From Trichoplax sp. H2 (lineage: Eukaryota > Placozoa > Uniplacotomia > Trichoplacea): a stretch of DNA of 64,000 nucleotides. The notes beneath the pieces were generated by a model. That model ran no database searches. It was not told the origin of the DNA and was given only the letters and a program-made list of their open reading frames with translations. Where the stretch lies: NCBI GenBank assembly GCA_003344405.1, contig NOWV01000192.1, positions 78,664-142,663 on the forward strand, read 5' to 3'. Shown one piece after another: positions 1-15,300 of the stretch; position 1 is the first letter of the stretch; each line of letters opens with the position of its first letter. The position numbers and the translations under genes were made by a program.

Positions 1-266
1 TAATCATAATTAGCCAAAATTGCCATTAATACAACAATTTATAAAGCGACCAACACTGACTAAATATTTTGCTATTATTTGTCTGTGAATTTTCAATCTA
101 CTATATTCGTAAGAGACTGACTGTGTATTTGAATGTACTTTTATATCATTTGATAGCAGATAACTTTGAAAATAACCAATATTTTACATACATTGAAGGC
201 ATTCTTAAATTTACATATATAATATATATAAATAAATGTATATTTTATGCCGTAAATTTGCAGCAG

Positions 267-381
267 TTTCACCATGTCCTCAAAGTTGTTCCTGTCCGAT
301 TGACTCTGTCATAAATTGCCAAAATCCGCTCATGACCACCTTCCCAATCCTAACAAAAGTTATGGATAAAGTAACTACTTT
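267..381 (+). CDS. Gene 1 exon: LRR N-terminal cysteine cap (LRRNT)
   Basis: The exon encodes a cap starting CPQSCSCP, with a fourth Cys further on (INCQN), followed by TTFP. This is the usual CxxxCxC...C layout of LRRNT caps that shield the first repeat. It starts in phase 1 (two bases, then TCA CCA TGT) after a CAGCAG acceptor; I chose the second AG because it gives the same length as the homologous exon at 34433..34547 (both 115 nt). It ends in phase 2 at TT|GTAAGT. The 266 bp before it are intron, without a recognisable signal-peptide exon. Confidence 0.85.
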
Positions 382-3300
382 GTAAGTATGTTGTATATGG
401 TTTACACAGCCGAATATTCATGTATTTTGCATTAAATTTTACCCATGTTGAACCATATAGTGCTTTTCAAATTTGTATAACGTAAATTTTAATAGTGTTA
501 CGCTATTTTTATTAATCTCAACTCTCTCAATGCTACTTGAAATAGAGATATCACTGGTACAAGTATTCAACATATACCTAGACACGGCTTGTCTAATTAT
601 CCAAATTTGACTTCCCTGTAAGCTAAACGGAAGTTTATATAATCGCTCCTCAAAGAAAATCTTTTGCAAAGATAATGATTTTAACGATATACAAAAAATA
701 GTTACCTTATCCATTAATTTTACTAGCAATAAAAATAGCATATGTCACAGGATTAAAAGTGAAATTTATTGACTTGAGCAGGTATTTATTTAAAAACAAA
801 ATAAAAAATGTCGAAGAAGGAACATTTTCAAACTTACATAAATTGCAATATCTGTAAGTGATTGTCAATCCAAATTATACAAATATTGTTAGCCCTAGAA
901 TCCATTAATTGAAAATAAAGTTCGTTTCTTATAGTAATGATAGCTCCTTTATTTCACTTATTAAAAGCGCCATTGGAAATGTCAGATTAAACAATTACAT
1001 TCATTTGATTTAAATTCTTTGTATAGATCCTTGTCTGAAAATCAGTTGAAAATCTTGAATTCTTCTAGAATATTTGATGGATTACTAAATTTGGAATACC
1101 TGTAAGCTGTATAAAAGTTTAACACTTAGTACGGTAGATCTATATAATTTACTATCAGCATACTTTCCTAATACATAGCTACTGTAATTAGCTAAAATCA
1201 TTATAAACCTATGAAATTTAAAACTTCAAATTCTAGTTATAAACGCAGGTAATATAATAAAGCATTATTACATTACTATTTAAAAGAATGCACGTAGTAT
1301 TTAGGATCTCTAAGTAAGTAAACTCTATGCCGCTACTTTAAATATATACTATCCATACTTTAATGTATATTAATGATTGATGAAAAATGTAACCTATTGT
1401 CTTTTAAGCAAGATTTATTAATAATGTAAATTCGTTAAGACACGATGCCACGTCCTAAACTAATTTTACTTTGTCTAGGAATCATAGAAATACGTAAAAA
1501 TAGTGTATTGCGTATTACAAATAGAAAGCGTATTTTAACTTTTAACTTATTTATTTCATTAAATTAGGTACTTGCAAAACAATCAAATAGATAGGATTAC
1601 CAATGGAACATTCCTAAACTTGAATAAGTTAAGATTTCTGTAAGTTTCGTTATAAATATAATAACGAGATGATCAGGATTAACGGAATATAAATATTGCT
1701 GTGCTTTCTACGCTACGTTCATGTAAGATAAATTAAAAGTTACTGAAATAACTTAAGAAGGTTTACTAGATAGCAGATACTGTAAGATACAGTAAAAATT
1801 TTAAGAATATTTAAAACTTTCGTATTTTTTTAGGAATTACTATATCTCTATAGTATGTTAACTCTCTTATTTTAACAGTAAAAAAATTAGCTATGGAAAT
1901 CGGTTTCATCCGCTCTTCAAGGGCCGTAATAATCAATTAAATTGTTATCAATATCTGATGCAGGCTTTTGAATGGGAATCTATTAAATTCTTTGAGTTCT
2001 TCAATATTTGAAGGATTAAAAAGCCTGAAATCTTTGTAAGTAAAAAATGTAAATTACTTATATTTAAAATAAATCATTCCATTTTGATTTATTAAATCAG
2101 TATTAATTCATATTTCTTAAACATTTCAATACTGGCTACATGACATTTGAAATAAAAGTAATTATAGAATACAGCATATATGACAGAAAGAATACATGCA
2201 AAAGATAGTCTGTTATTTAGCTATGAATATTCAATGTAAAGCGTCTAATATATCAGTATCGCTAACGTATACTTTTCAAAAGATTGAAATTTTGAGAATC
2301 CTTACCCTTAAAAACTAATATTGAAAGAGGTTTCATCTTAATGGATTTAGGTACTTGCATTCCAATAGAATTGAAGCAATTAAAGATGGGGCTTTTGAAA
2401 GTTTGAACATGTTATCTAATCTGTGAGATTTCAACTCGAATAATAAGCATAAAACTCTTTTATATTTTATCTATCCAGTTTAAGAAGAATTTACCGAGCA
2501 TGCCTAAAATTTCATAATTTTAAATTAGGCCATTTCAACATTCTATTCGAGCTGTTGGAAAACTAAGCATTTTCATTTTGATAATCTATATATAGCGATT
2601 TATCAGATAACATATTACCTGCTTTAAATTCTTCAAGACTGTTTGAGGGATTGGGAAAACTGAAATATTTGTAAGCTACTTAAGCTGTAAGACCGATAAC
2701 AATAATTTATTGGAAATCGTTTGTAGCTTCCATAATCTAACTTGCAAGCGTAATATCCATCTTTGTCATTATTCATAACTCTGCAAAATGGCGAGTATAT
2801 TCAAGCTTATTAAAGACATTGAAGTTTTTAATTAAACTTAAAAAATTAGCTATTAACATACTGTAGATCGACAACACTTAGCTAAACGTAAAATACTGAA
2901 TTTAAAGCACAATTATCTATCAATTCTTAGCCAAGCGTCAACAATTATAAAATAATAAGTAATTAGACTTAGAATCCATACAATACATACAAGAAAGCAC
3001 CTTAAAACTTATTTTAGGAATTTATCTGTGTTATTAGGTATATCTATAATAACAGGATTGAAAAGATCGCAAACGAGCCCTTTGCACAATTAAATAATTT
3101 GATAAGGCTGTAAGTAATTTTGTGATGCAACCACTATCTAATTATTTGCGAATTAAAATTGGAAGCAATTTTCCTATCTAAGAATTTTAATTTCAGCCAT
3201 TTCTAAAACGTAACGGTACTTACATTATATAAACTCAACCTTAGATCCATCGTATGCTTTTCATAGTCTTTTGTTATTATCCATTGTAGAGACCTAAATG

Positions 3301-6300
3301 GGAATTTATTGAACACTATTCATCCTGGAATATTTAAAGGGCTACAAAGATTGATTCACCTGTAAGCTAAATGAAATTTTAAATATTGAAATGTACTAAC
3401 AGACGTTAAAAATTATTAAGGAGCACAATAATGTCTATTCAGTTAGACTGCTAAAAAATAACTTTTCATTAATGTATGCGTATTGCTGTAATGAATTGGT
3501 TTTAATCCATTAAGTTTATAATCCACCAACTCGAAATTTGATTATAAAAAGTGGGCAGATCTCTAAGATAACACAATTAGGTCAATACTGCATTTAGCCA
3601 AAAAGTTTCGTTTATCAATACGTAGCACGCTTATCAGAGAAAAATTTACTTCTCCTGCTCTCATTAGAATAGTTTTCATTAGCAAAAGATAAACTGGAAA
3701 ATATTGTAGCTGCAATACGGCACATTTTATAGATTAACCGCAAAATAGATATTCTACGATTGGAGGTTTAACGTAATAGAATAATCTAAGTCACATAGTG
3801 AAAGCTTACTTAAAATTACTGTAGGATATTAATTATACATTGCTACTGAATTAGCTCAATCATTGGAATTGCTAACATGATGTTTGAGATGATGAAATAT
3901 AGAAGAGTTCATCTCACAGCTATTTATTGTAGAAGAAAATCCTAAACACATTTTCAGACGATGTGAACATAAATGAATGAAATCGATATCTTACGTAAAA
4001 GAAAATTGATTAAGAATTGAGAGGTTGTCGTTATGAATTTAGGTACATATACCAAAATAAAATTGTAAGTATCGAAAAAAGAACATTCGCTGGCCTGTAT
4101 AAATTGACTCACCTGTAAGATGTCTTCTTATATGATTGATTTCCGGCATTTTCTATTTTAAATTTATTAAGCAATCTTTCTTCGTGCAATAATATTGCAA
4201 CGGTTATAATTTCTAAACCAGACTTATCTCCTATCTTATATGAGTTTATACCACATTTGCCTGCAATGTTCTCATAAATACATGATATAGGTCATTGCAA
4301 GGAAATCTTTTGCGAGGTTTGAATTCTCCTGGAATATTTGAAGGGATTAGAAGATTACGTCACCTGTAAGCTACGTATAAGTATACTGTAATTACATACC
4401 TATGTGAATGGCACATTACAAACTACTGGTATCCATTACAGGAAATAAATTAAAAAAATATTAATTCTGTAATTTTTACAATTCTACATCGCTAAAACAA
4501 TTTTTTTAAGAGTTATGTTGTTTACCGTACAGATAATCGATCATTTTGTAAAATGACTTATTATCGCATTTCACTTATAAATAATCAATTACACAATAAC
4601 TATTTTTGTCTCATTTTACCTATAAAATAATTAATAAATAAATTTATTTAGATATTTAGGAAACAATAAGATAGAAAAAATAGTAGACGGAGCATTCGCA
4701 GATCTTTACTGGTTAATGACACTGTGAGTAATCACATTGTTTGATACATTTAAATAGCTATTAGATATATGCAGAGTAAAGCTCTTGCGTCATTGTATAT
4801 GCCAAGATAGATTAGGAACAATTTTATATAGCAAATTTTTTTTCCTGAGGTAGACAACCTAAATAATATTGTAATATTCTTTATTGTTAATGAATTACTC
4901 AGTGATTTGAAGGACAATTTATTGAAAGCCTTAAACTCCCAGAAAATACTGCAAGGATTATATAACTTAAAGTACCTGTAAGTTTAATCTGTTACCATGG
5001 GTAAAAAGTAAGGAATATGAGATACTGCAGTAATCAGTAGCAATTTAATTAATTATTTGCTCGCAATTTCGTACAGTACATTCTGCGAGTTATACATGAA
5101 GACTGCTGTTGTGCTTTTAGCCTTCTAGTTAACTAAATATACGGTAGATAATTTCGTAATTACGTAAAAAAGCAATGCTATGATAAAGATTTTACTAAGT
5201 AATAGGATTGGTTTTATTAATTATAGATACCTAGACAGAAATCAAATAGAAAGAATTACAGATAAAGTTTTTGCCAATTCTAGATTTCTCTATAAATTGT
5301 AAGGTGTAATGAATTGACTATAAGACACACTGCTAAAAAATACTGCTACCAATATAAATTTGAAAACTTATTTCATTTTGCACCTTATGTAAATTCTCGG
5401 CATAACTATTTAAATTATCGTGCGATGATAATTGGAGCAGAAGCTTTGATAGCAACCTGCTGCTGGCTCTGACTTCTCCAGGAGTATTCCAAGGATTAAC
5501 AAATTTGCAACAATTGTAAGTCATATTTAAATCATTTCCTAGAATAAATAGCTGCAAGTTGTAGCTCTGAAAGCTTCCAATTATCAATGTTTACTTTAAT
5601 AAGTAATTTTAGTTCAACTACTTTAATTCGTACTATATGTTTGAAAATTTCGAAGAGCGAGTGCTCACGCTAATTAGCAATACATTTTATACGGTACGGA
5701 CTGGATACTAAATAGAAATCTATGATTTACTTTATTATATAGTACTTCAGGTATTATCAATAATAAATGAAATTACTGTGTCTCGATAAGTTTCCATTGA
5801 GTTTAATCATCTTCGTTCAGGATCTCATATTTCATCGCAGCATTACAAGCTTACAATAGTATCATTACTCTAGAGTAATTCTTATTTCTTAGGCTACATA
5901 CTTCTTAATGTAACTGCGATAAAGTGTTTTCAACTATCAAACCGAAAACTAGTATTTCTTATAGAATTCACTTTATTACGCAAAATCTTATTTGCCCAGT
6001 AATACCAAGGACTATTGTCACGGTACAAACTACCGAGAAGAATTGAATGACTAAATTAAGTACATGTACATTTATATATGGTGATTACAATTAGTTACTT
6101 GCAGTGAGAATTACTGAAGCTATAATGTGGCACATTAAATTATGTATTACTGCAAATAAAATTCTTATCTAGTAATAGAATACAGATCAAGCCCTTGTAA
6201 TTGAAATTTTGACAATAAGTAGATTGTAGATGTATTGAAAGACTCTGTAATCCGATTAGGTAAAATCAGTTAGTACATGTCATTTTCGATAATAATAATT

Positions 6301-9300
6301 ATTGGTACAAGATGTTTCATCAATGTTAGCCACGACCGAAAGGTATTTAAGCCCGGCGGATGATTGAACAAAATCAGTTCTCTAGTTTTGTGATGTAAAA
6401 GCAAAGGCATCTAAGTCGTTGTTAGTATTTAAGGGACGCTGAATCACGAAAAGATTAGAAATTTAGAGATTCGTTTTTCGTAAGGCTTGCCGCAAAGCTA
6501 ATTTGTGACAAATATCCATCTTTAATCATTTATTCACAAATTATGCTTGTGTATGCATAACACTTGCATAACATACTTGATGTTAATAAAGCGATGGGAA
6601 TTTTAAGGCAGATGAGTATTGACTACCAGAAGTAAGAGAAAGTATATCATTCTTAATCTTACTTAAATTTCTATTGTAATTTGGTTAACCCCTACTACAA
6701 CGTTTCGTTGAGAGCCATATCATAATCATTAGCCACGAATTATAATGTAGTATTAACAATATTTAAGTAGATGATGCAGATTGGTACTGCATTCCGTATG
6801 TGAGATTGATCATAACTGTTTAAGGAAATACTAAATAGAGACGATAATAGATATCTGGTCACACTAAAGGATGAATTTAATCTTATAAATTGTATGAAAA
6901 TCAGCATTAAAATCTAAAAGGTAATGTCTGAACAATGTTTTATGGACATACGTATGCTGGTATTATAGGTATTTGAATGGAAATAAAATATCCCGAATAG
7001 CGGATGGAGTTTTTGCACCATTTCGTAATTTAATCCAGCTGTAAGTTGCAGTACATTGATAATCAAAATCAGCTAAAATGGCTAGATTACCTACTAATCC
7101 TTACCCTAACCCTATTTCTAATAACAATATATTACTCCTTTCTAATTAATCGTTGATTAAGTGCTCCTTGAATCACTAGGATAATTTCAGAACGTTTTAT
7201 AAACCAAATGTATTGTTAATATCTGCTTTCTCGTTACTATTCGATAATATAGAGGTTACCCTATTTTACTGAACTTAAATTTATTTTCACTTTTCAAGTT
7301 TCTGTTCTATAGCATCAATCAGAAGTAATTAATTTTAGTTACGAATTTCTTACCGATTTTCAGGATGCTTAACGAAAATTCATAAACACACTCATAATTT
7401 ATCGAAAACGATGCTTTGAACCTTCACTATTGCACTTTTAAATACCGTTTTAAACCTGTAGTAGATTTATAAAAATTGCAGTAAGTAACATTTAATAATC
7501 TGAAAGAAAGTAATGCCGATGTTTAGTCTCTGCTCTTCGGTTTATACAACGAAAAGTTACTCTAGAATTTGAATTATCTCACCTCACCAGTTTACCTTTC
7601 ATAGAAAGTCTGTAGTAGCCCTAAAATGTCGATTTTTATGTATTACTTGTTAGAATGATTACTTCGTATAATATATGGAATATGTAATAGAAATGAAATT
7701 ATGATTGAATTTAGAAATTACTTTAAAGATAAGAAGTGCAGAAAGGAATTTATCATTTTTATGACTAATTAATCTTATAATTTTTCATGCAATGTAATAT
7801 AATTATTACTAGTCGATTGACAAATAACGGGATACAGAACTTGCAAAATATAAGCTTTAGGGGCTTAATTAAACTGAGAACCTTGTAAGTCACTAAAAAG
7901 CGATCAATGCTATCTCCTGATATTAATAGATTCAGGTTTTTTGCTAGACTGTAATGTTTGCGTCAGAAATTTCTAAGGAATTTGAATTGTTAGATATATA
8001 GAACGGAACAGAATTACGGATATACCGGCTGAAATACTAAAGAATATGCCTGAATTGATTAATTTGTAAAGTATTTCAGAGTTCATCAAAATGATTACGC
8101 GTACCAGTAATTACGTTACGACCTCCATCAACTTAACTAATAGTGTTCTAGCATCTTTATAATGCTTAATTTAGCAATCTATTTAGATATTTAAATATTC
8201 CAATATTGAGTTAATGAATACTTTTTTGATTTATACAAATAAAATAATAGCTATGCAGGCACAAATTTGATTACTAAAATAAGCCACAAGTCTTGGGAAG
8301 GCACAACTAAAATAAGGATTATGTAAGACAAGATATTTCAACACTTTTAATATAAGAGTAGATTGCGTTGTAATCTTTCTGCTTTATGCATAGGTGGTAT
8401 CAGCTATGTATTTGAAAGTAATTACTATGATAACTAACAATACGTGCACGATTTATTTTCTTGTTTCTGGAATAAACCTAGATAAAATATCAGTCGCTAT
8501 TATGGACGTAATCCAGGGTATAATTCCGTCTTTTATAATAGAAAATTAATCTTTAGATATCAGTGACTACTTTGCAAGATTACTCTAAAATATTTATTCG
8601 ACCTTTATTCGACCGGTAAAATTCAAAACTTAAGTCGTTTATACTATATTCAGTGTAAACCAGTTTAGGTAAAATTATTTTTGATAATAAATTTAAGGAC
8701 TGATTTCCTTATAGAACATATGAATTAATATAATTATCTGTAGCAGTCACAATTGATCCACGAATAACCTCTAGATAAAACTTTAATAAATTTATACTGA
8801 ACTACAGAGTAATTGTAGCAATAGATTAAGATAACGACATTTAATGACTAATTTTAAATAATTAGATCATATAGAGCTGTTGACAAAATCGTTGAGTATA
8901 GAATATCAAATCTATTTTAGCCAGTGTGTACAAGAGCACTGGCTGCTTTCTATCAATCACAATCTCAATCATAATCTCAATCACAAAATTAGAAAACCAG
9001 TTACAGGATATCATATAATTTATATTAGCATAGTTATTATCATAGCAACTCTTACTGGCAATATGTAGCCTCAAATATAATTATTGTATAGTCTATGATA
9101 ATTAAAATTTATTAAATTTAAGGTTAATTTTTATACTGGCAAGTCAATAGTTTTACCCTAGTATAATTTTCTTTTAGCTATCTTTCGAATATTACATAGA
9201 TGCGTATTGGACTGAAACATTGTTATTCTATCTTTAGAGACCTATCTATCAATGCAATTGAGAACTTTAGCAGATTAGCATTTTCCAAACTCACTAATTT

Positions 9301-12300
9301 GCGAGATTTGTAAGTTATTATTAAATTATTAAGTAGTTGCGCACATAATCCCTATGAATCCGTTTTTGTCCTTTAAAATTTCTTACGATGAGAAATATGT
9401 TCATTTCTAGGAGACTAAGTGTTAACAATCTGGCTCATTTGGAAGACTTTATGTTTTCTAATCTAGCCAGTCTCATAACTATGTAAGTAAATTGCAATAT
9501 TCTTGATTGCATACATATATAGTAATGATTGTCAATAACGTATTTTAGTAGTACTCTATTGCGCGGTTTAAGTACATGCTATAAAAGTTTTAATTTAATA
9601 TTTATCTCATTTTATCTCATTTTAGCCAGCTACATGGAAATGATTTGCACATTATTCGAACTTATTCATTTTATGGACTTTGGAAATTGGAAACTCTGTA
9701 ATATTATAGCCACTTAAACTTACCAATGCATAAAGATATTATCGCAGCAATTCTTGTACACATTCTATATATTAATCGCTTAATATGACAGAAAATAAAG
9801 CTTAGTGATCTTTTTGACTTAGGATTCTTTATAATAACAAAATTGAAGTAATTCAGCCTAGAGCCTTTTCTAATCTAACGAAGCTATCATCCATGTAAGT
9901 TATTGTAGTAGTTTATTTATCCGTTCTCTTCGTGCTAATCCTCAGAATTCAACATAATCACAAATGTAGTCAAAATAGAGTAGCTGATATTATAATTGCT
10001 TAAATACTTACGGCAGCAAATATAATACTATACTTCTTTTGAATTTATAATATTCCTTCAATGTCTACTTGTCATAAACTTGTCTTTGTGATCGACTAAA
10101 CTATTTTACTAGCTATTTAACGAGCTCCTACTAACTAAGGAGATAAAGTAATACTTTGAATTAGACTGACTACTGTCTCATAAGTACCATAAGCGGCTAG
10201 AAGTTTGTTTAGCTTTTTAAGAGTCTTTATTCTAAGTTTATACAAAAAGTATGAACCTTGGTGTACAACTAAGAGATAGTAACTGAGCAATCAAAATGTT
10301 ACACTAGCTAACATGTATTTGCCATAAACTAAAGGGGCATTGTTGATATATGCTGGCTGTACCATTTTACTTACATTAGCATTAGAATGAGAGATAAGTT
10401 TATAATATAACACACTATAGAATCTAATAGTAAACAACCTTAATCAATATAAATCACTTAACGATCAATTAAGACCTTGAGAATCAGTACCAAATAAATC
10501 ATTTAAGAGACTCAAATTAATGATAACTCAATAATAAGTAAGGTTGGTGCTAAATTAAATATCATAATAAACATAATCATGTCATAGTCTATTATCACTT
10601 CCAACTAGAAATTAATTTACACATAACAAGAATTAACATCGTGACTTTACTCTACATGACTTTCTAAATGAAAGGAATTAAAATTATTTAATATTTACTC
10701 TATCTTTTATTGTATTATTACGGTGCTTTACCACCATAAGGTAATTAATTACTAATGTTGTTTACCAATTTTGCCTATACTGAGTCCTGATATTGATTGT
10801 AAGATATAATCTTATACTAAACGTAGAAAATGATTAGAGCTCAGTTTGCTAGAATGCACCAGCGGCTGCTCCAAGAGAGTATAAAAGGAGCGAGCTAACA
10901 ACGACAAGTTGTTCCGAAATCCAGTAGTCCTAAAGGCTCGCCGAGCAATATAAAAAACTTTTTAACTAAATACTTTTCGAGTGATTGATTACCTATTCGT
11001 AACCGGAGTGCATTATGATATTAGTTACTAGAGGAGTTGACCGTTCACAAAAAGAAAATTTGTGACATATATGCATAGCTAATGGTTATAAGATATAATT
11101 TCCAAAGTAGAAAAGTAGTAAATTCCTTTCTACGCTATCGAAATCAAAATCATTCGTGCCTGAGTTAACGTCGAAATTTATATCCTTTATTCATACCACA
11201 CTTTATTTCACTAATTTCGTTTTTCGTCATGCCACGCTACCGTACTTACGGTAGTTCCTATGTACCGTATACAGTATAATATTAATGTTCATAAGGATAA
11301 TACTGAATATATAAGTACTTTATGAAGTAGTTTTATATTTCTATTGCCTTTTAGCAATCTGTCTTGGAATAGGATAGCGTCTATCAGTAACTATATGTTT
11401 AGCGATCTTCCTTCTTTGACAGAATTGTAAGTTGAGTTTGTATTGATATAAGCAGTTTCAATAAACGATCTTCTAATATCGACAAGCTAATAAAAACTAA
11501 AAGATTGTTTAAATATGTTTCGTGATTCGTCAACTATAGGATAATGACTAATAACTTTGTTACTGGCATCAATTCAAGAGCTTTTGAAAAATCCTCAAAG
11601 ATTTCGAAATTGTAAAAATTGAAAAAATTAATTTAAAATAAACAAAAGTATTAGTATACGTATTCTGAAGTAATGTATTAAATTAACCTTGGAATTTGCA
11701 GAGATTTATCTGGAAATAGAATTCAAGCAGTTTCACTTCTCACGTTCTCGGACTTAGTCAATATAAAAATCATGTAAGATCTCAATGATGTGATTATAAA
11801 TAGTACGCCATTTATTTACTTTTCGTACTCTATATTTAAATGAAATAACTCCCAAAAAATTAATCCATTTGTGAATGTCTCTTAGAGCACTTAGAGTTTG
11901 TTCTTTTGGTGATATTGGTGCTCAGTTATTCTCTAACAACAGTTTTCTTACTGAATTGTAAGTCTAATTAATATTTAAGCATATAAAATAATGCTTACAT
12001 GAAGTTATTACTTATTAGTTATTTAATCGTACAGTATACTTAAGAGGTGCTGATTAATCTTCTTCGCCTAAATAGAGACCTTGGTGGATGTAAAATCAAA
12101 ACTATTGCCTCCCAAGCTTTTAAAAATTCTGTTTCTTTGAAAACAATGTAAGATTCTTGAAGATCTGAACTGTCTTCAATTCAATTAAATAACCTCGTAT
12201 ACATTCAAAAACATAATAACTTTCACTAGATAAATATTCAATCTTAATTTCTTTATGACCGACCATAACATTACATTTCAAAGCTAGATTGAAATTCTGC

Positions 12301-15300
12301 CATATGTATTTCAGAAAGATCCTTATACTGTCATGAATATTTATCTTTAATTTTCAGAAACTTATCGTCGTCACTCATGCGCTCGTTACCGCCGCATTTA
12401 TTCGGAACTGATACGAAATTGTTCCTGCATTCGCTGTATGTACAAAAATTAATGTATAAAGATTAAATTAATTTCATACAAATTTATGAATGTTTTATGA
12501 ATTCAAATCGTACAATCTTTAAATAATTGATACGCCACAACTATGAGACACAAAGAATGGCTTTTAATCATTTTACTGACTTATGGAAATATTATAACGC
12601 CGTTTTGTTCAATGGCGTAGCTATATTTAGCTTATTTTACGCTATGAAAATTTAATTAATTAATTAAGCTGTCTGCTAGGTACCTAAATAACAGTTTAAT
12701 AGAAAAGATCGATGAGAAGGCGTTTTATGGATTGCAATATCTGAGTCTCTTGTAAGCTTATTCGCTTTAGATATTTCCTTTACTGACTTGATAAAGAACT
12801 TTCTTTCAAGGAACTTTATATAAATTAAATTAATACATACTGTATATGTACTTTTAACCTTGAACTTAGGACACTGAGTACAAATAATATTCGATATTTA
12901 CATCCAAATACTTTTCAATCTCTCGTTAATTTGGAAGAATTGTAAGGATCTGATATTATAAAACACGCTTACGTCAATAACTTAATCGCGTTAGATAATT
13001 AAATAAAATTAAGCATAGTTTACTATTCGACAGTAACCAAGTATAGCTTTCCGATCAATATTAGTTGAATTTCACCATTTTGGTGAGAATAAACTATTAC
13101 CTTTTTAATAATAGAAATCTAAACGAAAACGAAATTGATCATTTAAAGCGTTATACGTTTGTTGGTCTCACATCTCTCAATATTTTGTAAGTAGCTTAGC
13201 TGATCAGCACGATATAGTTGTAACGACGTTAAATTTCAGCGCATGTATGTGTTACATTATTATACACTGTAATATTGAGATTGTCTTAGAAATATCTATG
13301 TAAGGATAATTTTGTTAATTTGCCCTTATATAAAGAGTTTCTAATTTAGATATGTGATATTTAAATATAGCACTAGCTTTTATGGTGATATATACAGCCT
13401 CCTGAAATTAATAGTTAAATCATGGAATCGAGAATAATCTTCTTACAATTCAAATCACTGTGATCGAAATTTACTTATCTTAGAATGTAGATTATCGTAG
13501 AAATGTTCCGTGGTGTCTGCATTAGGTAGCAGTAGATAAATTTAGCTTTTGATTCATTATAAGGTTTTAACGTTAATATTACTAACTAGGGTGTCTTTGC
13601 TATTGTAAAAGAGTACATAAATGCGATAAATCGTATAATAAAATTAGTTCTTATGATAAGTGTTTAACGTAAGATACGAAGCCTCTAAGTCTTTTTGTAG
13701 TCCACTAGTATAGGAAAAGTGTTCCTGAAAGAGTAGATACTGCTCCGTGATACGTAGTTCAGGGATTCGACAGCTTGATCGTGCGTTATGTTATCTTGTT
13801 GCAAAGCTGTTTGTAACAGTATGGCTCTGCAATACCTTTTAAATTAAATAGATCTACTAGATTACTGCACCTAATGTCTATCATAAAATAAATTAAGAAA
13901 TCATACTTACATCTATTCATAACTTAATCTTGTTCTGATACTTTCTATAACTTTTTTAATGTCAATCTTTTATTCATGATAATTTTTAGGTTGTTAGCTT
14001 CAAACGAAATCAGTTACATAGAAGATGGAGTATTTATAGACCTTACTGCACTTACGAAATTGTACGTCAATACATATAATCTTATTTCATGTGTGAAGTT
14101 TGTTTTATACTTCACTGTATTTAGGTCCTAATAACTAAAAGAATTTAATTTTTTTGCTTATATTCAATTTGTTAGCTCAGTTAATAATCCAAATGATCCA
14201 TAAACATGAATTTTTTAATGCAGTCAGCTCTGTCAGTTATGTCAATCTTTTGTTGATAAAATTCTTTTCAAGTGCTTTAGTAATTTCGAAAGAAAGATTA
14301 ATTAATAAAAATATTACAACTTTAAAGTAATGATAATATAACGCTTTAAGAATATTCAGCATGAATGCAGGCGCCAACTTAATCTTAACAGAAGAAAATA
14401 AGATAATCTTAATATTTTATGGTTCACATTTGCTGGTTGATATAAGCTTGTAAACGTTAACGTAGTACCATTACTTGCCTATCAGGTTACTCCTAATAGC
14501 TAATAATTTTTTGAATATATAGTAAGGTTAGAATACCTTTTCTTTCATTTAATTGCTTTCTCACCAGAGATATCAATAACAATTATTTGACTTTCCTCAA
14601 TCTATCAACATTCAGTGGGCTTTCCAGGTTAAACTATTTGTAAGTATGAGATAAATTTGTTAAATGGATTTTTTTGTTATAATTTTTTCCAGCATGGTTG
14701 AGATATGCTGAAGATTCAAATGATTTGCAAGCGACACATGACAAGAAAAACAATTACTATTAATATATTTGATATTGTTTACTTACACGCACAACAGACT
14801 CCTGGATGAAAATCAGCTGACAACCATCCAAGATTTTCAGTTTTCTAAGCTACCCAAACTGCAATTCCTGTTAGTGATCAAATTTTTGACGCATGAATTG
14901 AAAGTAAAGAGCAATACAGAAATAACTGAATTACATCTGCGCTTATTTGATTAAATTTAGATACTTAAGGTCAAATAAAATAAAGCAGGTACAAACGAAA
15001 GCCTTTGTCGGACTAGAAGACATAAAACAAGTGTAAGTACGTAGATTAATTATAAATTGACTTTTAATTGGATACGATATCCTGCTGCGTAATAAATTAG
15101 ACAGAGTTATATTAGAAAATTCTAATACGAAGCTTTATAGAGCAAAATTTTAACCCAGTAATCACATTTCTTCAATACTAACCTGCCAATGTATTTTTAA
15201 AACAACGCATCTAATATATCGCAATACAATTCGTAGCTGGCTAGATGGGAATCTCTTTTACCATTTAAAAGATTTACCTCTAAACCCTTTCAATAATCTA

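Noticed and set aside
439-741. 100-codon minus-strand ORF
   Set aside because: Overlaps the plus-strand first LRR exon (546-617), shows no domain, and is best explained as a shadow in A+T-rich DNA.
10840-11070. Resemblance of this stretch, reversed, to the middle of the family C element (TATAAAAGGA, then GAGCGAGC)
   Set aside because: The match is short and broken, and no TGTYAC/GTRACA ends with a 5-bp repeat could be placed; not reported as an element.
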